The position numbers and the translations under genes are program-made. Under the pieces are notes generated by a model. That model was not told the DNA's origin and searched no databases. It worked only from the letters and a program-made list of their open reading frames with translations. This document shows positions 16,990 to 25,260 of a DNA stretch of 64,000 nt, in pieces (position 1 is the first letter of the stretch; each line of letters starts with the position of its first letter). Source of the DNA: Dyadobacter sp. NIV53 (GTDB taxonomy: Bacteria > Bacteroidota > Bacteroidia > Cytophagales > Spirosomataceae); NCBI RefSeq assembly GCF_019711195.1, contig NZ_CP081299.1, positions 2,356,001-2,420,000 on the forward strand, read 5' to 3'.

Positions 16990-18177
16990 ATGAATCAAAA
17001 AATTGACCGTCGCAACTTACTAAAATCCGGTTTAATGGCAATCGGAGGAATGACGTTGGCACCTCACCTTAGCATGGGTGCATTTTCTAACTCACCTTTT
17101 TTCCTGGATCCTGAAAATCGTATTTACAGAAGCCCGATGGTGAGGGAACATTTTTTACCGGCAGATTTCAAAGCACCTAAGATTATTGCAAGATTAAATG
17201 CTAACGAAAATCCTTACGGGCCACCAATGTCTGCCCAAAAAGCAGTTGCAGATTCCGTAAAGTTCGGGAACCGTTATGCATGGAAAGAAATGTTCGACCT
17301 TATTGATAAAATTGCTAAAAAAGAAGGCGTTCCTGCCGATCATATCATGATGGGACCAGGATCTTCTGATCTTTTGGAAAAAGTAGCTATCGTTACATTT
17401 ATGAAAGGCGGTAACATTGTATCTGCTGATCCTTGTTATATGTCATTGGTTAATGTTGCCGAATCGGTAGGTGCAAAATGGAAAGCAGTTCCATGTACAG
17501 CTGACTGGTCACATGATCTGAAAGCTATGGAAGCTGCGATAGATAAAGATACAAAACTGGTTTACGTTTGTAATCCTAATAACCCGACCGGTGCTATTAC
17601 ATCAGGAAAAGACTTATTGGATTTCTGCTCACGCGTTTCCGAAAAAGTGCCTGTTTTTGTTGATGAAGCATACATTGAACTTGCAGTAGGTGCCGACACG
17701 CAAAGCATGGTTTCTCTTTTGACTCAAAAGAAAAATGTAATCGTTGCACGTACGTTCTCAAAAATTATGGGAATGGCCGGTATCCGTGTTGGATATATGG
17801 TCGCACTTCCTTCATATATTAAAGAGATTGAAAAAATCACCCGTGGCGGAATGGGCATTTCCTACACCTCCATCTTTGCAGCATCTGCAAGTATGGACGA
17901 TAAAGAATTCCAGGGAAATACCCGTAAACTAAACCACGAAGCAAAAGCATATTTGTACTCAAATCTTGACAAACTGGGATACAAGTACATCCCGTCATTC
18001 ACCAATTTTGTAATCTTTCCGATCGCCATACCTGGCAAGGAAATGATGATGAAATTGATGGAAAAGGGCGTAGCGATACGCACTTTTGACATTCAGGACA
18101 AACCTTGGTGCAGGGTAAGTATAGGTACCATGGACGAAATGAAAATATTCGTAAGCGCTCTTGGTCAGTTAAGTTAA
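16990..18177 (+). CDS. Tat-exported class I/II PLP aminotransferase (HisC-like)
   Basis: Fold-type I PLP aminotransferase of the histidinol-phosphate aminotransferase superfamily, 395 residues. It has the N-terminal substrate motif ARLNANENPYGPP, VCNPNNPTG, FVDEAYIE and the PLP-binding lysine in RTFSKIMGMAGIRVGYM. Unlike ordinary HisC it begins with DRRNLLKSGLMAIGGMTL (R7, R8 then a hydrophobic stretch), a twin-arginine signal. That suggests folded, cofactor-loaded export to the periplasm. No other his gene is nearby, so a biosynthetic HisC role is unlikely. It follows the SusCD operon after its own gap with a TTTTTGCAAAA promoter-like element near 16929-16938. The physiological substrate is unknown. 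Confidence 0.88.
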   Translation: MNQKIDRRNLLKSGLMAIGGMTLAPHLSMGAFSNSPFFLDPENRIYRSPMVREHFLPADFKAPKIIARLNANENPYGPPMSAQKAVADSVKFGNRYAWKEMFDLIDKIAKKEGVPADHIMMGPGSSDLLEKVAIVTFMKGGNIVSADPCYMSLVNVAESVGAKWKAVPCTADWSHDLKAMEAAIDKDTKLVYVCNPNNPTGAITSGKDLLDFCSRVSEKVPVFVDEAYIELAVGADTQSMVSLLTQKKNVIVARTFSKIMGMAGIRVGYMVALPSYIKEIEKITRGGMGISYTSIFAASASMDDKEFQGNTRKLNHEAKAYLYSNLDKLGYKYIPSFTNFVIFPIAIPGKEMMMKLMEKGVAIRTFDIQDKPWCRVSIGTMDEMKIFVSALGQLS

Positions 18178-18180
18178 AAC

Positions 18181-18208
18181 AAAGGCCGGGGCTCAAACCC
18201 GGCTTTTT
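18181..18208 (+). terminator. Terminator after the aminotransferase
   Basis: GCCGGG and CCCGGC form a 6-bp GC-rich stem (18185-18190 and 18198-18203) with a 7-base loop, followed by TTTTT. It starts three bases after the stop. Confidence 0.85.
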
Positions 18209-18218
18209 CCTTTTGACA

Positions 18219-18260
18219 CCAACTATATAATAGATTTTAGATAGTATCTTATATAGTTGG
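18219..18260. repeat. 12-bp inverted repeat ahead of the permease gene
   Basis: CCAACTATATAA (18219-18230) and TTATATAGTTGG (18249-18260) are perfect reverse complements with an 18-bp spacer, followed by TTTT. It sits between a terminator and the permease gene. It could be a second terminator, an operator or a small palindromic repeat. Confidence 0.65.
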
Positions 18261-18335
18261 TTTTCAACATTTTAATAAATCCTCCCTAAACCCTGATGAA
18301 GTACAAAAATTTGATAATCCAAAAGTATTATAATC

Positions 18336-19433
18336 ATGAGTGATGCATTGCAAAAGACTCTAACACTCCTATTGCTGATTGCCCTGGGCCTTGTGCTTAA
18401 AGGAAAATTCAAAAACAAAGAGCAGACAAATGGCATAAAAGAAATCATTTTGTCCGTCGCACTTCCTTCTACAATCTTTATCTCCCTGATGAAGATTGAA
18501 ATGGATTCTTCCATGATCATTATTCCCTTAGTGACCCTGGTTTTTAATTTCCTGATGTTCTTTTCCGCACCGCTTGCCTTTGCATTATTTGGTATTGAGA
18601 AAAACAGTCCAACAGGAAGAACATTAATGATGCTCATTCCGTCACTTGCACCGGGTTTGTCCTGCTTCCCGTTCATTGCAGAATTTTTAGGAGAAAAAAG
18701 CCTTGCAATTGCTGCCCTGGCCGATGTTGGAAATAAGTTCTTTGTACTTATTTCACTGTATATCATGGCCATGAATATGTTTCTGAAAAACAGTGAAGAA
18801 AAAAATGAAGCTAAAATGGGAAGCAAAATCAAAAGTTTGTTTCTAAGTATGTTTCAGGAACCAATCAACGCACTTATTTTTCTGGCCATTATTCTTTTGA
18901 GCTTAGGTGTAACGTTCAAAACATTACCTCCTGTTATAGCTGATCTGTTCGATAAAACCAGTGCCATGATGACTCCGCTGGTATTGTTATTTATTGGACT
19001 TGCCGTGCAACTAAAAGAAGGCAAAAAGCGTATAGTTGCAAGTATACTGCTCTTCAGAGCTGGCAGTACAATGCTTATCAGTGCAGGAATGATCTACGTA
19101 CTTAACATTAGTGATATATCAATGATATTGCTTGCAATTGTGATTCCTTTGAGTGCAGCAAGTTTCTGGCCCCTGGCGCATATTTCCGCTTTCAATTTAC
19201 GTGAAGATGCGAAAGATGTACCAAGAGAAAAAAGAACTTTTGATCTTGAACTGGCAGTGCTCCTCATTGCTTTTTCTTTGCCGTTCTCAACTATTCTTAT
19301 TCTTGCTATATTATCTTCGGGTCAGTTTTTTGCACATACCTCAACGCTTATAACAGCCGGCTTAATATTAATTGCCTTAGGTGCGTTGCCAAACCTTTTG
19401 AGTAAAGTGTTCGTAAAAATGTCCAAGGCTTAA
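18336..19433 (+). CDS. Auxin-efflux-carrier-type (AEC) membrane permease
   Basis: The 365-residue integral membrane protein has about ten hydrophobic helices in two halves separated by a basic loop (KNSEEKNEAKMGSKIKS near residues 150-165). The pattern (opening SDALQKTLTLLLLIALGLVLKG, a conserved ALPSTIF region and GLAVQLKEG in the second half) fits the AEC/BASS-like permease fold. Substrate cannot be predicted. The short gap (18 bp) to the Hint-fold gene suggests co-transcription. The start at 18336 is the first ATG after the upstream palindrome. Confidence 0.7.
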   Translation: MSDALQKTLTLLLLIALGLVLKGKFKNKEQTNGIKEIILSVALPSTIFISLMKIEMDSSMIIIPLVTLVFNFLMFFSAPLAFALFGIEKNSPTGRTLMMLIPSLAPGLSCFPFIAEFLGEKSLAIAALADVGNKFFVLISLYIMAMNMFLKNSEEKNEAKMGSKIKSLFLSMFQEPINALIFLAIILLSLGVTFKTLPPVIADLFDKTSAMMTPLVLLFIGLAVQLKEGKKRIVASILLFRAGSTMLISAGMIYVLNISDISMILLAIVIPLSAASFWPLAHISAFNLREDAKDVPREKRTFDLELAVLLIAFSLPFSTILILAILSSGQFFAHTSTLITAGLILIALGALPNLLSKVFVKMSKA

Positions 19434-19451
19434 AACAATTATTAAAAAAAT

Positions 19452-20042
19452 ATGCGCATTCGCAAAAGTATTGTTATTGTCATTTTCGCATTATTGTCAC
19501 AAAATGTACCTGCACAATCCGCAAATACCGTTTCAGACAACAACAGGTCTGAAAAGAGGTTCAGGATTTTCAAGAAAAAAGATAAGCATAAGTATTTTTC
19601 AGACACCGCACCAGTCATCATGGCTGATGGAAGTACCAAAGCAATTGCAGATGTGAAGGTGGGTGAAAAAGTAAAAACGTGCCGGAATGGAAAGAGCGTA
19701 ATTACGCAGGTAAAGCAGGTCGATGTTTACAATACTCCGAATTCATCGCTTACAGCCGTTTATCTTCGTCCGGCAAATGACGTTACGATTAAAACCAAAC
19801 TGGTGCCTGCACTCTTACTGGAAGCAGCTCCGCACCATCTTGTGCAAACCAACAAAGGCAAAAAAAGTATGAAAAGTTTGTCTAAAAACGATGTTTTGTA
19901 TCATTATGAGCCTGCAACCGGAGTGGTATCAACCTGGAAAGTGGGCGTTGTTCAAACAAATGCCCGTAAGGTAACGAAAGCATATAATCTGACAACGGTA
20001 GAAGGTACTTATATCGTTGATAATATGGTGATGGCACAGTAA
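19452..20042 (+). CDS. Secreted Hint-fold (Hedgehog/intein-like) protein lacking the nucleophile
   Basis: The 196-residue protein has a signal peptide (IVIVIFALLSQNVPAQ), a basic linker (KRFRIFKKKDKHK) and then a Hint-like module to the end. Block A is PVIMADGSTKAIADVKVGEKV, block B is LEAAPHHLVQTNKGKKSMKSL, and the final block is AYNLTTVEGTYIVDNMVMAQ. In active Hint domains block A starts with Cys or Ser after a splice or cleavage site, and the domain ends in His-Asn. Here the residue before PVIM is Ala, and the C-terminus is MAQ. The fold is probably retained and self-cleavage probably lost. It lies 18 bp after the permease and has its own terminator. Function unknown; Hint assignment is by motif reading. 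Confidence 0.7.
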   Translation: MRIRKSIVIVIFALLSQNVPAQSANTVSDNNRSEKRFRIFKKKDKHKYFSDTAPVIMADGSTKAIADVKVGEKVKTCRNGKSVITQVKQVDVYNTPNSSLTAVYLRPANDVTIKTKLVPALLLEAAPHHLVQTNKGKKSMKSLSKNDVLYHYEPATGVVSTWKVGVVQTNARKVTKAYNLTTVEGTYIVDNMVMAQ

Positions 20043-20070
20043 GCATTTGATCCGCCGAAACTGAATTTAA

Positions 20071-20114
20071 AATATCCAAAGCCCGGATTAAACCGGTGCT
20101 CTGGATATTTTTTT
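20071..20114 (+). terminator. Terminator after the Hint-fold gene
   Basis: AATATCCA (20071-20078) and TGGATATT (20102-20109) close a stem extended by GC and CCGG pairs, followed by seven T in total. Confidence 0.8.
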
Positions 20115-20230
20115 GATAAAACTTAATCCGTAAAATGCATATATTCCATTGAAAACAGAGTAAGACCGGATAAATTTTTACGACCTTTGCTGCTCAATCA
20201 ATATCATTATTTTCATTATATATTATTATT

Positions 20231-21289
20231 GTGCCCACAAAAAGCCTTTTAACCACTCCTAAGGAATCCGGATTTACGTTCCCCGCCGAATGGCATCCAC
20301 ACCGAGCTACCTGGCTTACTTTCCCACACAACGAAGCTTCATGGCAGGGCGACCGGCTGGCAAAAATGCGTCCGCAATATCTTGAGTTCATCAAGGCGAT
20401 CAGTCAGGGTGAAAATGTGGGAATCATTGCCAATGATGAAAATTTGAAAAATTTTATCATTTCTGAACTCGATAATATTCATGTAGATCTGTCCAAAATA
20501 GAGTTCATCATTAAACCAACGAATGACGCCTGGTGCCGCGATCATGGTCCGGCATTTGTGATTAATCCGGAAACAAAGCAAAAGCTGATCGTGGATTGGG
20601 GACATAATGCATGGGGAGGAAAATATCCGCCGTACGACGACGATAACCGTACACCTCAGGTCGTAGCAGAATATTTAAATTTACCAGTTGTACATCCGGG
20701 TATCATCATGGAAGGCGGAGCTGTGGAATTTAACGGAGCAGGTAGTTTACTGACCAGTAAATCGTGTCTTCTGAATATTAACCGTAATCCGCATTTAAAC
20801 CAAGGTCAGATTGAACAACATCTTTATGATTATTATGGGGTTGAACAGATTCTATGGGTAGAAGAAGGTATTGCGGGTGACGACACAGATGGGCATATTG
20901 ACGATACAACCAGATTTGTAAATGAAGATACCATTGTAGCATGTGTTGAAGAGGATTCGAGTGACGAAAATTACGCTATCCTGCAAACCAATCTGAAAAT
21001 GCTTAAAGCCATGCGCTTGTTAAATGGAAAGCAGTTAAATATCATCGAATTACCAATGCCGAAAGCTGTAATTATTGATGGTTTCCGTGCACCGGGCTCC
21101 TATGCCAATTTCCTGATTTCCAACGCCGGGGTGATTGTTCCGGTTTTCAACAATCCGAACGATACCATTGCGATTGACATTTTAGAACAAGCATTTCCGG
21201 ACAGAAAAATAATCCCATTAGAAGCGACAGAAATTATCTGGGGACAGGGAAGTTTCCATTGTCTGAGCCAGCAGGAGCCGTTGGTTTAA
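20231..21289 (+). CDS. aguA: Agmatine deiminase
   Basis: Converts agmatine to N-carbamoylputrescine and ammonia, feeding the AguB enzyme encoded at 9884-10792 to make putrescine. The 352-residue protein belongs to the guanidino-group-modifying (peptidyl-arginine deiminase) family: it has the EWHPHRATWLTFPHN start, DAWCRDHGP, MEGGAVEFNGAG, GDDTDGHIDD and the catalytic C344 in QGSFHCLSQQEP. The start appears to be GTG at 20231 after TATTATTATT; the next in-frame methionine is far into the conserved region. It forms its own transcription unit. Confidence 0.95.
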   Translation: MPTKSLLTTPKESGFTFPAEWHPHRATWLTFPHNEASWQGDRLAKMRPQYLEFIKAISQGENVGIIANDENLKNFIISELDNIHVDLSKIEFIIKPTNDAWCRDHGPAFVINPETKQKLIVDWGHNAWGGKYPPYDDDNRTPQVVAEYLNLPVVHPGIIMEGGAVEFNGAGSLLTSKSCLLNINRNPHLNQGQIEQHLYDYYGVEQILWVEEGIAGDDTDGHIDDTTRFVNEDTIVACVEEDSSDENYAILQTNLKMLKAMRLLNGKQLNIIELPMPKAVIIDGFRAPGSYANFLISNAGVIVPVFNNPNDTIAIDILEQAFPDRKIIPLEATEIIWGQGSFHCLSQQEPLV

Positions 21290-21299
21290 TTTAACTTTC

Positions 21300-21362
21300 A
21301 AGGCGTTGCAAACGCTAAACCACAAGCACCGCGATTGCAAATCGGAGTGAGCAACTTATTAC
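21300..21362 (+). repeat. Left copy of a TTGCAA-centred repeat element
   Basis: Contains two small palindromes with the same core: GCGTTGCAAACGC and CGATTGCAAATCGG, separated by CTAAACCACAAGCACCG. The same order occurs in inverted orientation at 22040-22109. It lies just beyond the 3' end of the dead higA gene. Confidence 0.7.
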
Positions 21363-21375
21363 ATAAATTTTCAGC

Positions 21376-21723
21376 TTAAAAGTGTGCAGGGATTTCTAAC
21401 CTCTCATGAAATAGTTTTGCCAGTTTTAATGTCAACGGTTTTTTTCGGTTTAGTAATGCAGAAACCTAACTTTTGCTTCCGACCCATTCAACCAGATCTT
21501 TACTTTTCAATCCTTTTTCATCCATTTTCAATTTGATTGCTTCAATAGGATCAGGAGAAGGTATTTTATAATAAATATCTTCATATGCTTTAATAATCAA
21601 TAAAGCAATTTGTAAAATATTTCCCTCCCTGCTATCAGGAGCTGGCACATTGTCAAACTGATTATCAACCCAGTCGAGCATCATTTCATATTCCTCGTCA
21701 TTTTTTATTGGTTTTAATTCCAT
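21376..21723 (-). pseudogene. higA: HigA-type antitoxin pseudogene (nonsense in the HTH)
   Basis: Starting at ATG 21721-21723, the frame encodes 85 residues (MELKPIKNDEEYEMMLDWVD..., then GLKSKDLVEWVGSKS) and meets TAG at 21466-21468. The same frame continues without a shift for another 29 codons (VSALLNRKKPLTLKLAKLFHERL and IPAHF) to TAA at 21376-21378. The joined 115-codon protein matches HigA antitoxins, whose helix-turn-helix has this GSKS-x-VS-x-x-L-x-RKKPLT pattern. The stop lies between the two HTH helices, so DNA binding should be lost while the N-terminal toxin-binding part remains. A functional short version is possible but less likely, because the toxin gene next to it is also broken. 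Confidence 0.8.
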
Positions 21724-21734
21724 AACGTTTTCAG

Positions 21735-22037
21735 TTATTTAAATTTTATATTTTTCACATCAACCTTATCATATTCAGCGTGAGTTCCAAACCATTTTAT
21801 CTGAATTGTTTTATATTCAAACACCATTCGAACTATCAGCCTTTAATGATTACCCATAACATTAAATACTACACGGTCGTCTCCCACCAGACTTGCATTG
21901 CCATAAACAGACTTTAACTCCTGAAAACTTGTAAACTGAGAATTTGCCATCTCATTATACCATTCCTTCAAAGCATCGGCAGCACGTAGATATAAATTAC
22001 AATAAGCTAGCAATGTTTTTCGGGCAATAATATTAAT
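21735..22037 (-). pseudogene. higB: HigB-type mRNA interferase toxin pseudogene
   Basis: The minus-strand frame reads INIIARKTLLAYC..., then LKEWYNEMANSQFTSFQELK, VGDDRVVFNVMGNH, then in-frame TAA at 21843-21845. It resumes in the same frame as RLIVRMVFEYKTIQIKWFGTHAEYD and ends KNIKFK at TAA 21735-21737. This is the HigB/RelE-like toxin pattern, where GNKYRLIV is normal, so a Tyr codon has probably become TAA. No start codon remains in frame upstream: the 5' end abuts the right-hand repeat element at 22040. The toxin-before-antitoxin order is that of higBA loci. Confidence 0.78.
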
Positions 22038-22039
22038 CC

Positions 22040-22109
22040 GCTAACACCGCTTTGCAATCGGTGCGGCCCGCGCAGGGTTCCCATGGCTTCGCGTTTGCAA
22101 CGCGTTACT
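22040..22109 (-). repeat. Right copy of the TTGCAA-centred repeat element (inverted)
   Basis: Read on the minus strand it gives GCGTTGCAAACGC, a GC-rich linker (about 27 bp longer family-wise than the left copy) and GCACCGATTGCAAAGCGG, then GTGTTAGCGG. This matches the left element (21300-21362) in order and core sequence. The two copies therefore flank higBA as inverted repeats. The element directly abuts the start-less 5' end of higB and overlaps the last codons of the GH25 gene. Confidence 0.7.
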
Positions 22110-22908
22110 CCCCCAACCCTTCCCAATCCCCGGCCTCTTGCAAAAAAACATTATAATCTACAAAGCCTTTAATACCATCGGCCCAGCCTCTTTCACTGTG
22201 CTGCCAGAATAAAACCTTTGAATCCAATGTCAGATCGTTGAGATCGGTTCTTGAATAACCGGCCAGCCAAAGCGGATAATCATCAAAATTTCCGGCTATG
22301 TATTTCTTGTAAAAATGAGCATTGACGTAAATAATGGGTTTTACACCGTAATGTTTTTCAATCAGAACCAGCCAGTTACGTACGCCTTTTACAATAATTT
22401 CATTGGGTCTTCTGGCGTCGGTTTCCAGATCGAGCACGGGTGGCAAATCACCCGCTTCCAGCCGAACCTGGCCAATGAAATTTTCCACCTGTCTGTCGGA
22501 CATGACTCTTGGATTATAGAAATGATAGGCACCTCGTTTCATTCCAACCCGTTTGGCCTCACTCCAGTTACGCTGAAATTGTCTGTCCAGATGTGTGGCT
22601 CCTTCTGTTGCTTTGATATAAACGAAATCAACTCCGGCTTGTTCAGTCCTTGAATTTTTCAGTTTGTCCCAGTTGATTTTAGCATTATGGTGCGAAACAT
22701 CAATGCCGTGTATGGCGTATTTAAGCGGGAGTTTTATGCCAAATTTGCTTATGAATTCCCATTGGTTTTCGTCCGTACTGTCTTTCCACCATACAATTGT
22801 ACCGATAAGAATAGCGATTCCGATAACAATTGCCCAGCCTTTTGCCGGTAACGGCTTTAAATAGTTCGGATTTGTTACCTTAGGAGTGTTAAGTATTCTT
22901 TTTGCCAT
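22105..22908 (-). CDS. Membrane-anchored GH25 lysozyme (N-acetylmuramidase)
   Basis: Glycoside hydrolase family 25 enzyme that cleaves the MurNAc-GlcNAc bond of peptidoglycan. From the ATG at 22906-22908 (MAKRILNTPKVTN) the protein has 267 residues, with one N-terminal membrane helix (GWAIVIGIAILIGTIVWW) followed by the catalytic barrel: GIDVSHHNAKINW, FVYIKATEGATHLD, RGAYHFYNP, PPVLDLETD (catalytic acidic pair region) and PLWLAGY. A longer upstream start at 22995 would run into the neighbouring gene's leader and is unlikely. It is divergent from the 2OG oxygenase gene, sharing a 90-bp promoter region. Confidence 0.93.
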   Translation of the reverse strand: MAKRILNTPKVTNPNYLKPLPAKGWAIVIGIAILIGTIVWWKDSTDENQWEFISKFGIKLPLKYAIHGIDVSHHNAKINWDKLKNSRTEQAGVDFVYIKATEGATHLDRQFQRNWSEAKRVGMKRGAYHFYNPRVMSDRQVENFIGQVRLEAGDLPPVLDLETDARRPNEIIVKGVRNWLVLIEKHYGVKPIIYVNAHFYKKYIAGNFDDYPLWLAGYSRTDLNDLTLDSKVLFWQHSERGWADGIKGFVDYNVFLQEAGDWEGLGE

Positions 22909-22997
22909 AGGATGTAAAAGTACAAAAAGATGATAATTGGCGTTGCTATTAGTTGCATGAACAACGGATTGTTTTATACTTTGCAAAAAAATCAACT

Positions 22998-23954
22998 ATG
23001 GAACCAGCATTATTGAACGAAGTCCCTTCACTGGATCTGGCGGACTTTACATCGGGAGATCCGGAGCAAAAGAAAAAATTTGTCGCAGATCTTGGCTCGG
23101 CATTTACCAATATAGGTTTTGTTGCTGTTAAAAATCATGGATTAAGTGATGAACTACGTATACGGCTATACGAATCCGTACAGCGCTTTTTTAAACTTCC
23201 CGACGAACAAAAGAAAAAATACGAACATCCCGAACTCTTCGGACAAAGAGGATATATTGGAAAGGGGAAGGAAACTGCAAAAGGTTTCAAAGTGGCGGAT
23301 TTAAAAGAATTTTACCATGTGGGGCAACCCGAACCAGTTGGCACAATGCCGGCTAACGTGTTTCCCGGCGAATTTCCTGAATTCAAAGAATATACACTGG
23401 AGGTTTATAAAACATTTGAAAACGCAGGAAAAACATTACTTCGTGCGATCGCCATTTATCTGGAACTACCTGAAGACTATTTTGAAGATAAGGTAAAAAA
23501 CGGTGATAGTTTGCTTCGTGCTTTACATTATTTCCCAATTCCCAATCCTGAACTTGTGCCTGAGGGAGCTGTAAGGGCGGCTCCTCACGGAGATATCAAC
23601 CTGATCACGTTGCTAATGGGTGCCAGTGCGGAAGGGTTGGAAGTCTTACGCAGAGATGGAAAATGGATTGCAATTACGGCATTGCCTGATCAGATCGTTG
23701 TAAATGTGGGAGATATGCTGGACCGCCTCACCAACCATAAATTGAAATCCACGATTCACCAGGTTGTGAATCCTTCCCGTGAAAAAATGGGTACTTCCCG
23801 CTATTCTATTCCATTTTTTATGCATCCGAGGGCGGATATGGATTTGAAATGCCTTGAAAGCTGTATATCTGCTGAATATCCAAAAATGTATGTAGACATG
23901 ACTGCAGGAGAATTTCTTGATGAACGTCTAAGGGAATTAGGACTGAAAAAATAA
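22998..23954 (+). CDS. 2-oxoglutarate/Fe(II) dioxygenase, isopenicillin N synthase family
   Basis: Non-haem iron oxygenase of the IPNS/2OG-FeII superfamily, 318 residues from ATG 22998 (MEPALLNEVPSLDLADF). N-terminal DIOX_N region: GSAFTNIGFVAVKNHG, then FFKLPDEQKKKYEHPE. Iron ligands: HGD in APHGDINLITLLMG and H in STIHQVVNP. The 2OG-binding RYS sits in SRYSIPFF. The upstream TATACTTTGC resembles a -7 promoter element. The substrate cannot be deduced: bacterial relatives are often annotated generically. The chromate-transporter start follows after about 10 bp. Confidence 0.9.
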   Translation: MEPALLNEVPSLDLADFTSGDPEQKKKFVADLGSAFTNIGFVAVKNHGLSDELRIRLYESVQRFFKLPDEQKKKYEHPELFGQRGYIGKGKETAKGFKVADLKEFYHVGQPEPVGTMPANVFPGEFPEFKEYTLEVYKTFENAGKTLLRAIAIYLELPEDYFEDKVKNGDSLLRALHYFPIPNPELVPEGAVRAAPHGDINLITLLMGASAEGLEVLRRDGKWIAITALPDQIVVNVGDMLDRLTNHKLKSTIHQVVNPSREKMGTSRYSIPFFMHPRADMDLKCLESCISAEYPKMYVDMTAGEFLDERLRELGLKK

Positions 23955-23963
23955 CCCGACACA

Positions 23964-25151
23964 TTGGCCCATCCTATCCGGCACTTTCGTTATCTTATTT
24001 ACCTGTTGGACATTCTTTTGCTGTCGTGTACGGCATTTGGAGGTCCACAGGTGCATTTGATGATGATGATAGAACGGCTCGTCAGGAAACGAAAATACAT
24101 TACTGAAGAAGAATTACTTGAATTACAGGCACTTTGCCAGGTTTTGCCGGGTCCAAGCTCTACACAAACTGTCACTGCCATTGGTTTGAAAATAGGCGGG
24201 CAGCCTCTTGCTTACCTGACTCTGCTCGTCTGGTCGATTCCGGCGATGGTGCTCATGACAATGGCGGCGATTGGCATTCATTACCTTAATCAGAATCAAA
24301 TATCCTTATCCTTTACAAGATTCGTAGGGCCAATGGCTGTGGCATTTTTAATGTACGGAGCTTACGCAATCGCTAGAAAAGTAATTCACGATGCACAATC
24401 CTGGTCTTTTTTAATTATTTCAATTATTCTTGCCTACTTATATCCATCGCCTTATATGACGCCAGTACTGATCATTTCAGGTGGAATTGCAGCCTCTCTG
24501 AATTTCAGAAAACACGAAAAAATGGAGCGGGGACCTATCAGAATTGCCTGGCGACCCATAATCTTCTGGATTTCTGTACTCATTGCAGCTGCGATTGTCG
24601 GTAAAATAACTAATTCATTGCCAGTACGTTTGTTCGAAAACTTTTATCGTAACGGTAGTCTGGTATTTGGCGGAGGGCAAGTACTTATTCCGATTTTATA
24701 TAACGAATTTGTAGAATTTAAGCATTACCTGACCGAACAGGAATTCCTTTCCGGAATGGCACTCACACAGGTTGTACCCGGACCGGTATTTTCCATTGCC
24801 ACATTTGTAGGTAGTTTGTCCATGCAGCCTCATGGCATTACCGGACAGATTATCGGCGGTTTCGTATCCACTGCGGGCATATTTCTGCCGGGCACATTCT
24901 TCATATTTTTCGCCTATCCGTTTTGGGACCAGTTGAAAAGATATCGTGGAATCCGCGCTTCATTACAGGGAATTCATGCAGCCAGCTGTGGACTGACTAT
25001 CGCCGCAGCCATATCCATGTTTGAACCCATGGCCAATAACTGGCAGTCTGTTGCAACTGTAATTGGAACCTTACTGATTTTGTCATTCACCAAAGTACCT
25101 TCTTATCTGATCATTATTGCAGGTTTGCTTTTAGGCTTGATTATCAGATAA
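23964..25151 (+). CDS. chrA: Chromate transporter family protein (CHR, two-domain)
   Basis: The 395-residue membrane protein has the duplicated CHR domains. The first repeat shows AFGGPQVHLMMM and CQVLPGPSSTQTV; the second shows LVFGGGQVLIPILYNEF and LTQVVPGPVFSIATFVGS, the two FGG and PGP signatures of the family. Around ten hydrophobic helices. Known members export chromate or transport sulfate-like anions; the true substrate here is not shown. The start is TTG at 23964: the upstream in-frame stop and lack of ATG before the conserved region leave little alternative. It is close behind the dioxygenase gene, so probably co-transcribed. Confidence 0.9.
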   Translation: MAHPIRHFRYLIYLLDILLLSCTAFGGPQVHLMMMIERLVRKRKYITEEELLELQALCQVLPGPSSTQTVTAIGLKIGGQPLAYLTLLVWSIPAMVLMTMAAIGIHYLNQNQISLSFTRFVGPMAVAFLMYGAYAIARKVIHDAQSWSFLIISIILAYLYPSPYMTPVLIISGGIAASLNFRKHEKMERGPIRIAWRPIIFWISVLIAAAIVGKITNSLPVRLFENFYRNGSLVFGGGQVLIPILYNEFVEFKHYLTEQEFLSGMALTQVVPGPVFSIATFVGSLSMQPHGITGQIIGGFVSTAGIFLPGTFFIFFAYPFWDQLKRYRGIRASLQGIHAASCGLTIAAAISMFEPMANNWQSVATVIGTLLILSFTKVPSYLIIIAGLLLGLIIR

Positions 25152-25260
25152 ACAATTATTATTTGCCAAAAACTGATTCCTGAATAACTTCACCAATTAC
25201 ATTGTTTTAGTCCTTAGGTTTTCCAAACTTTGGATACTGGTTCTGCATATATCCTTTTTC

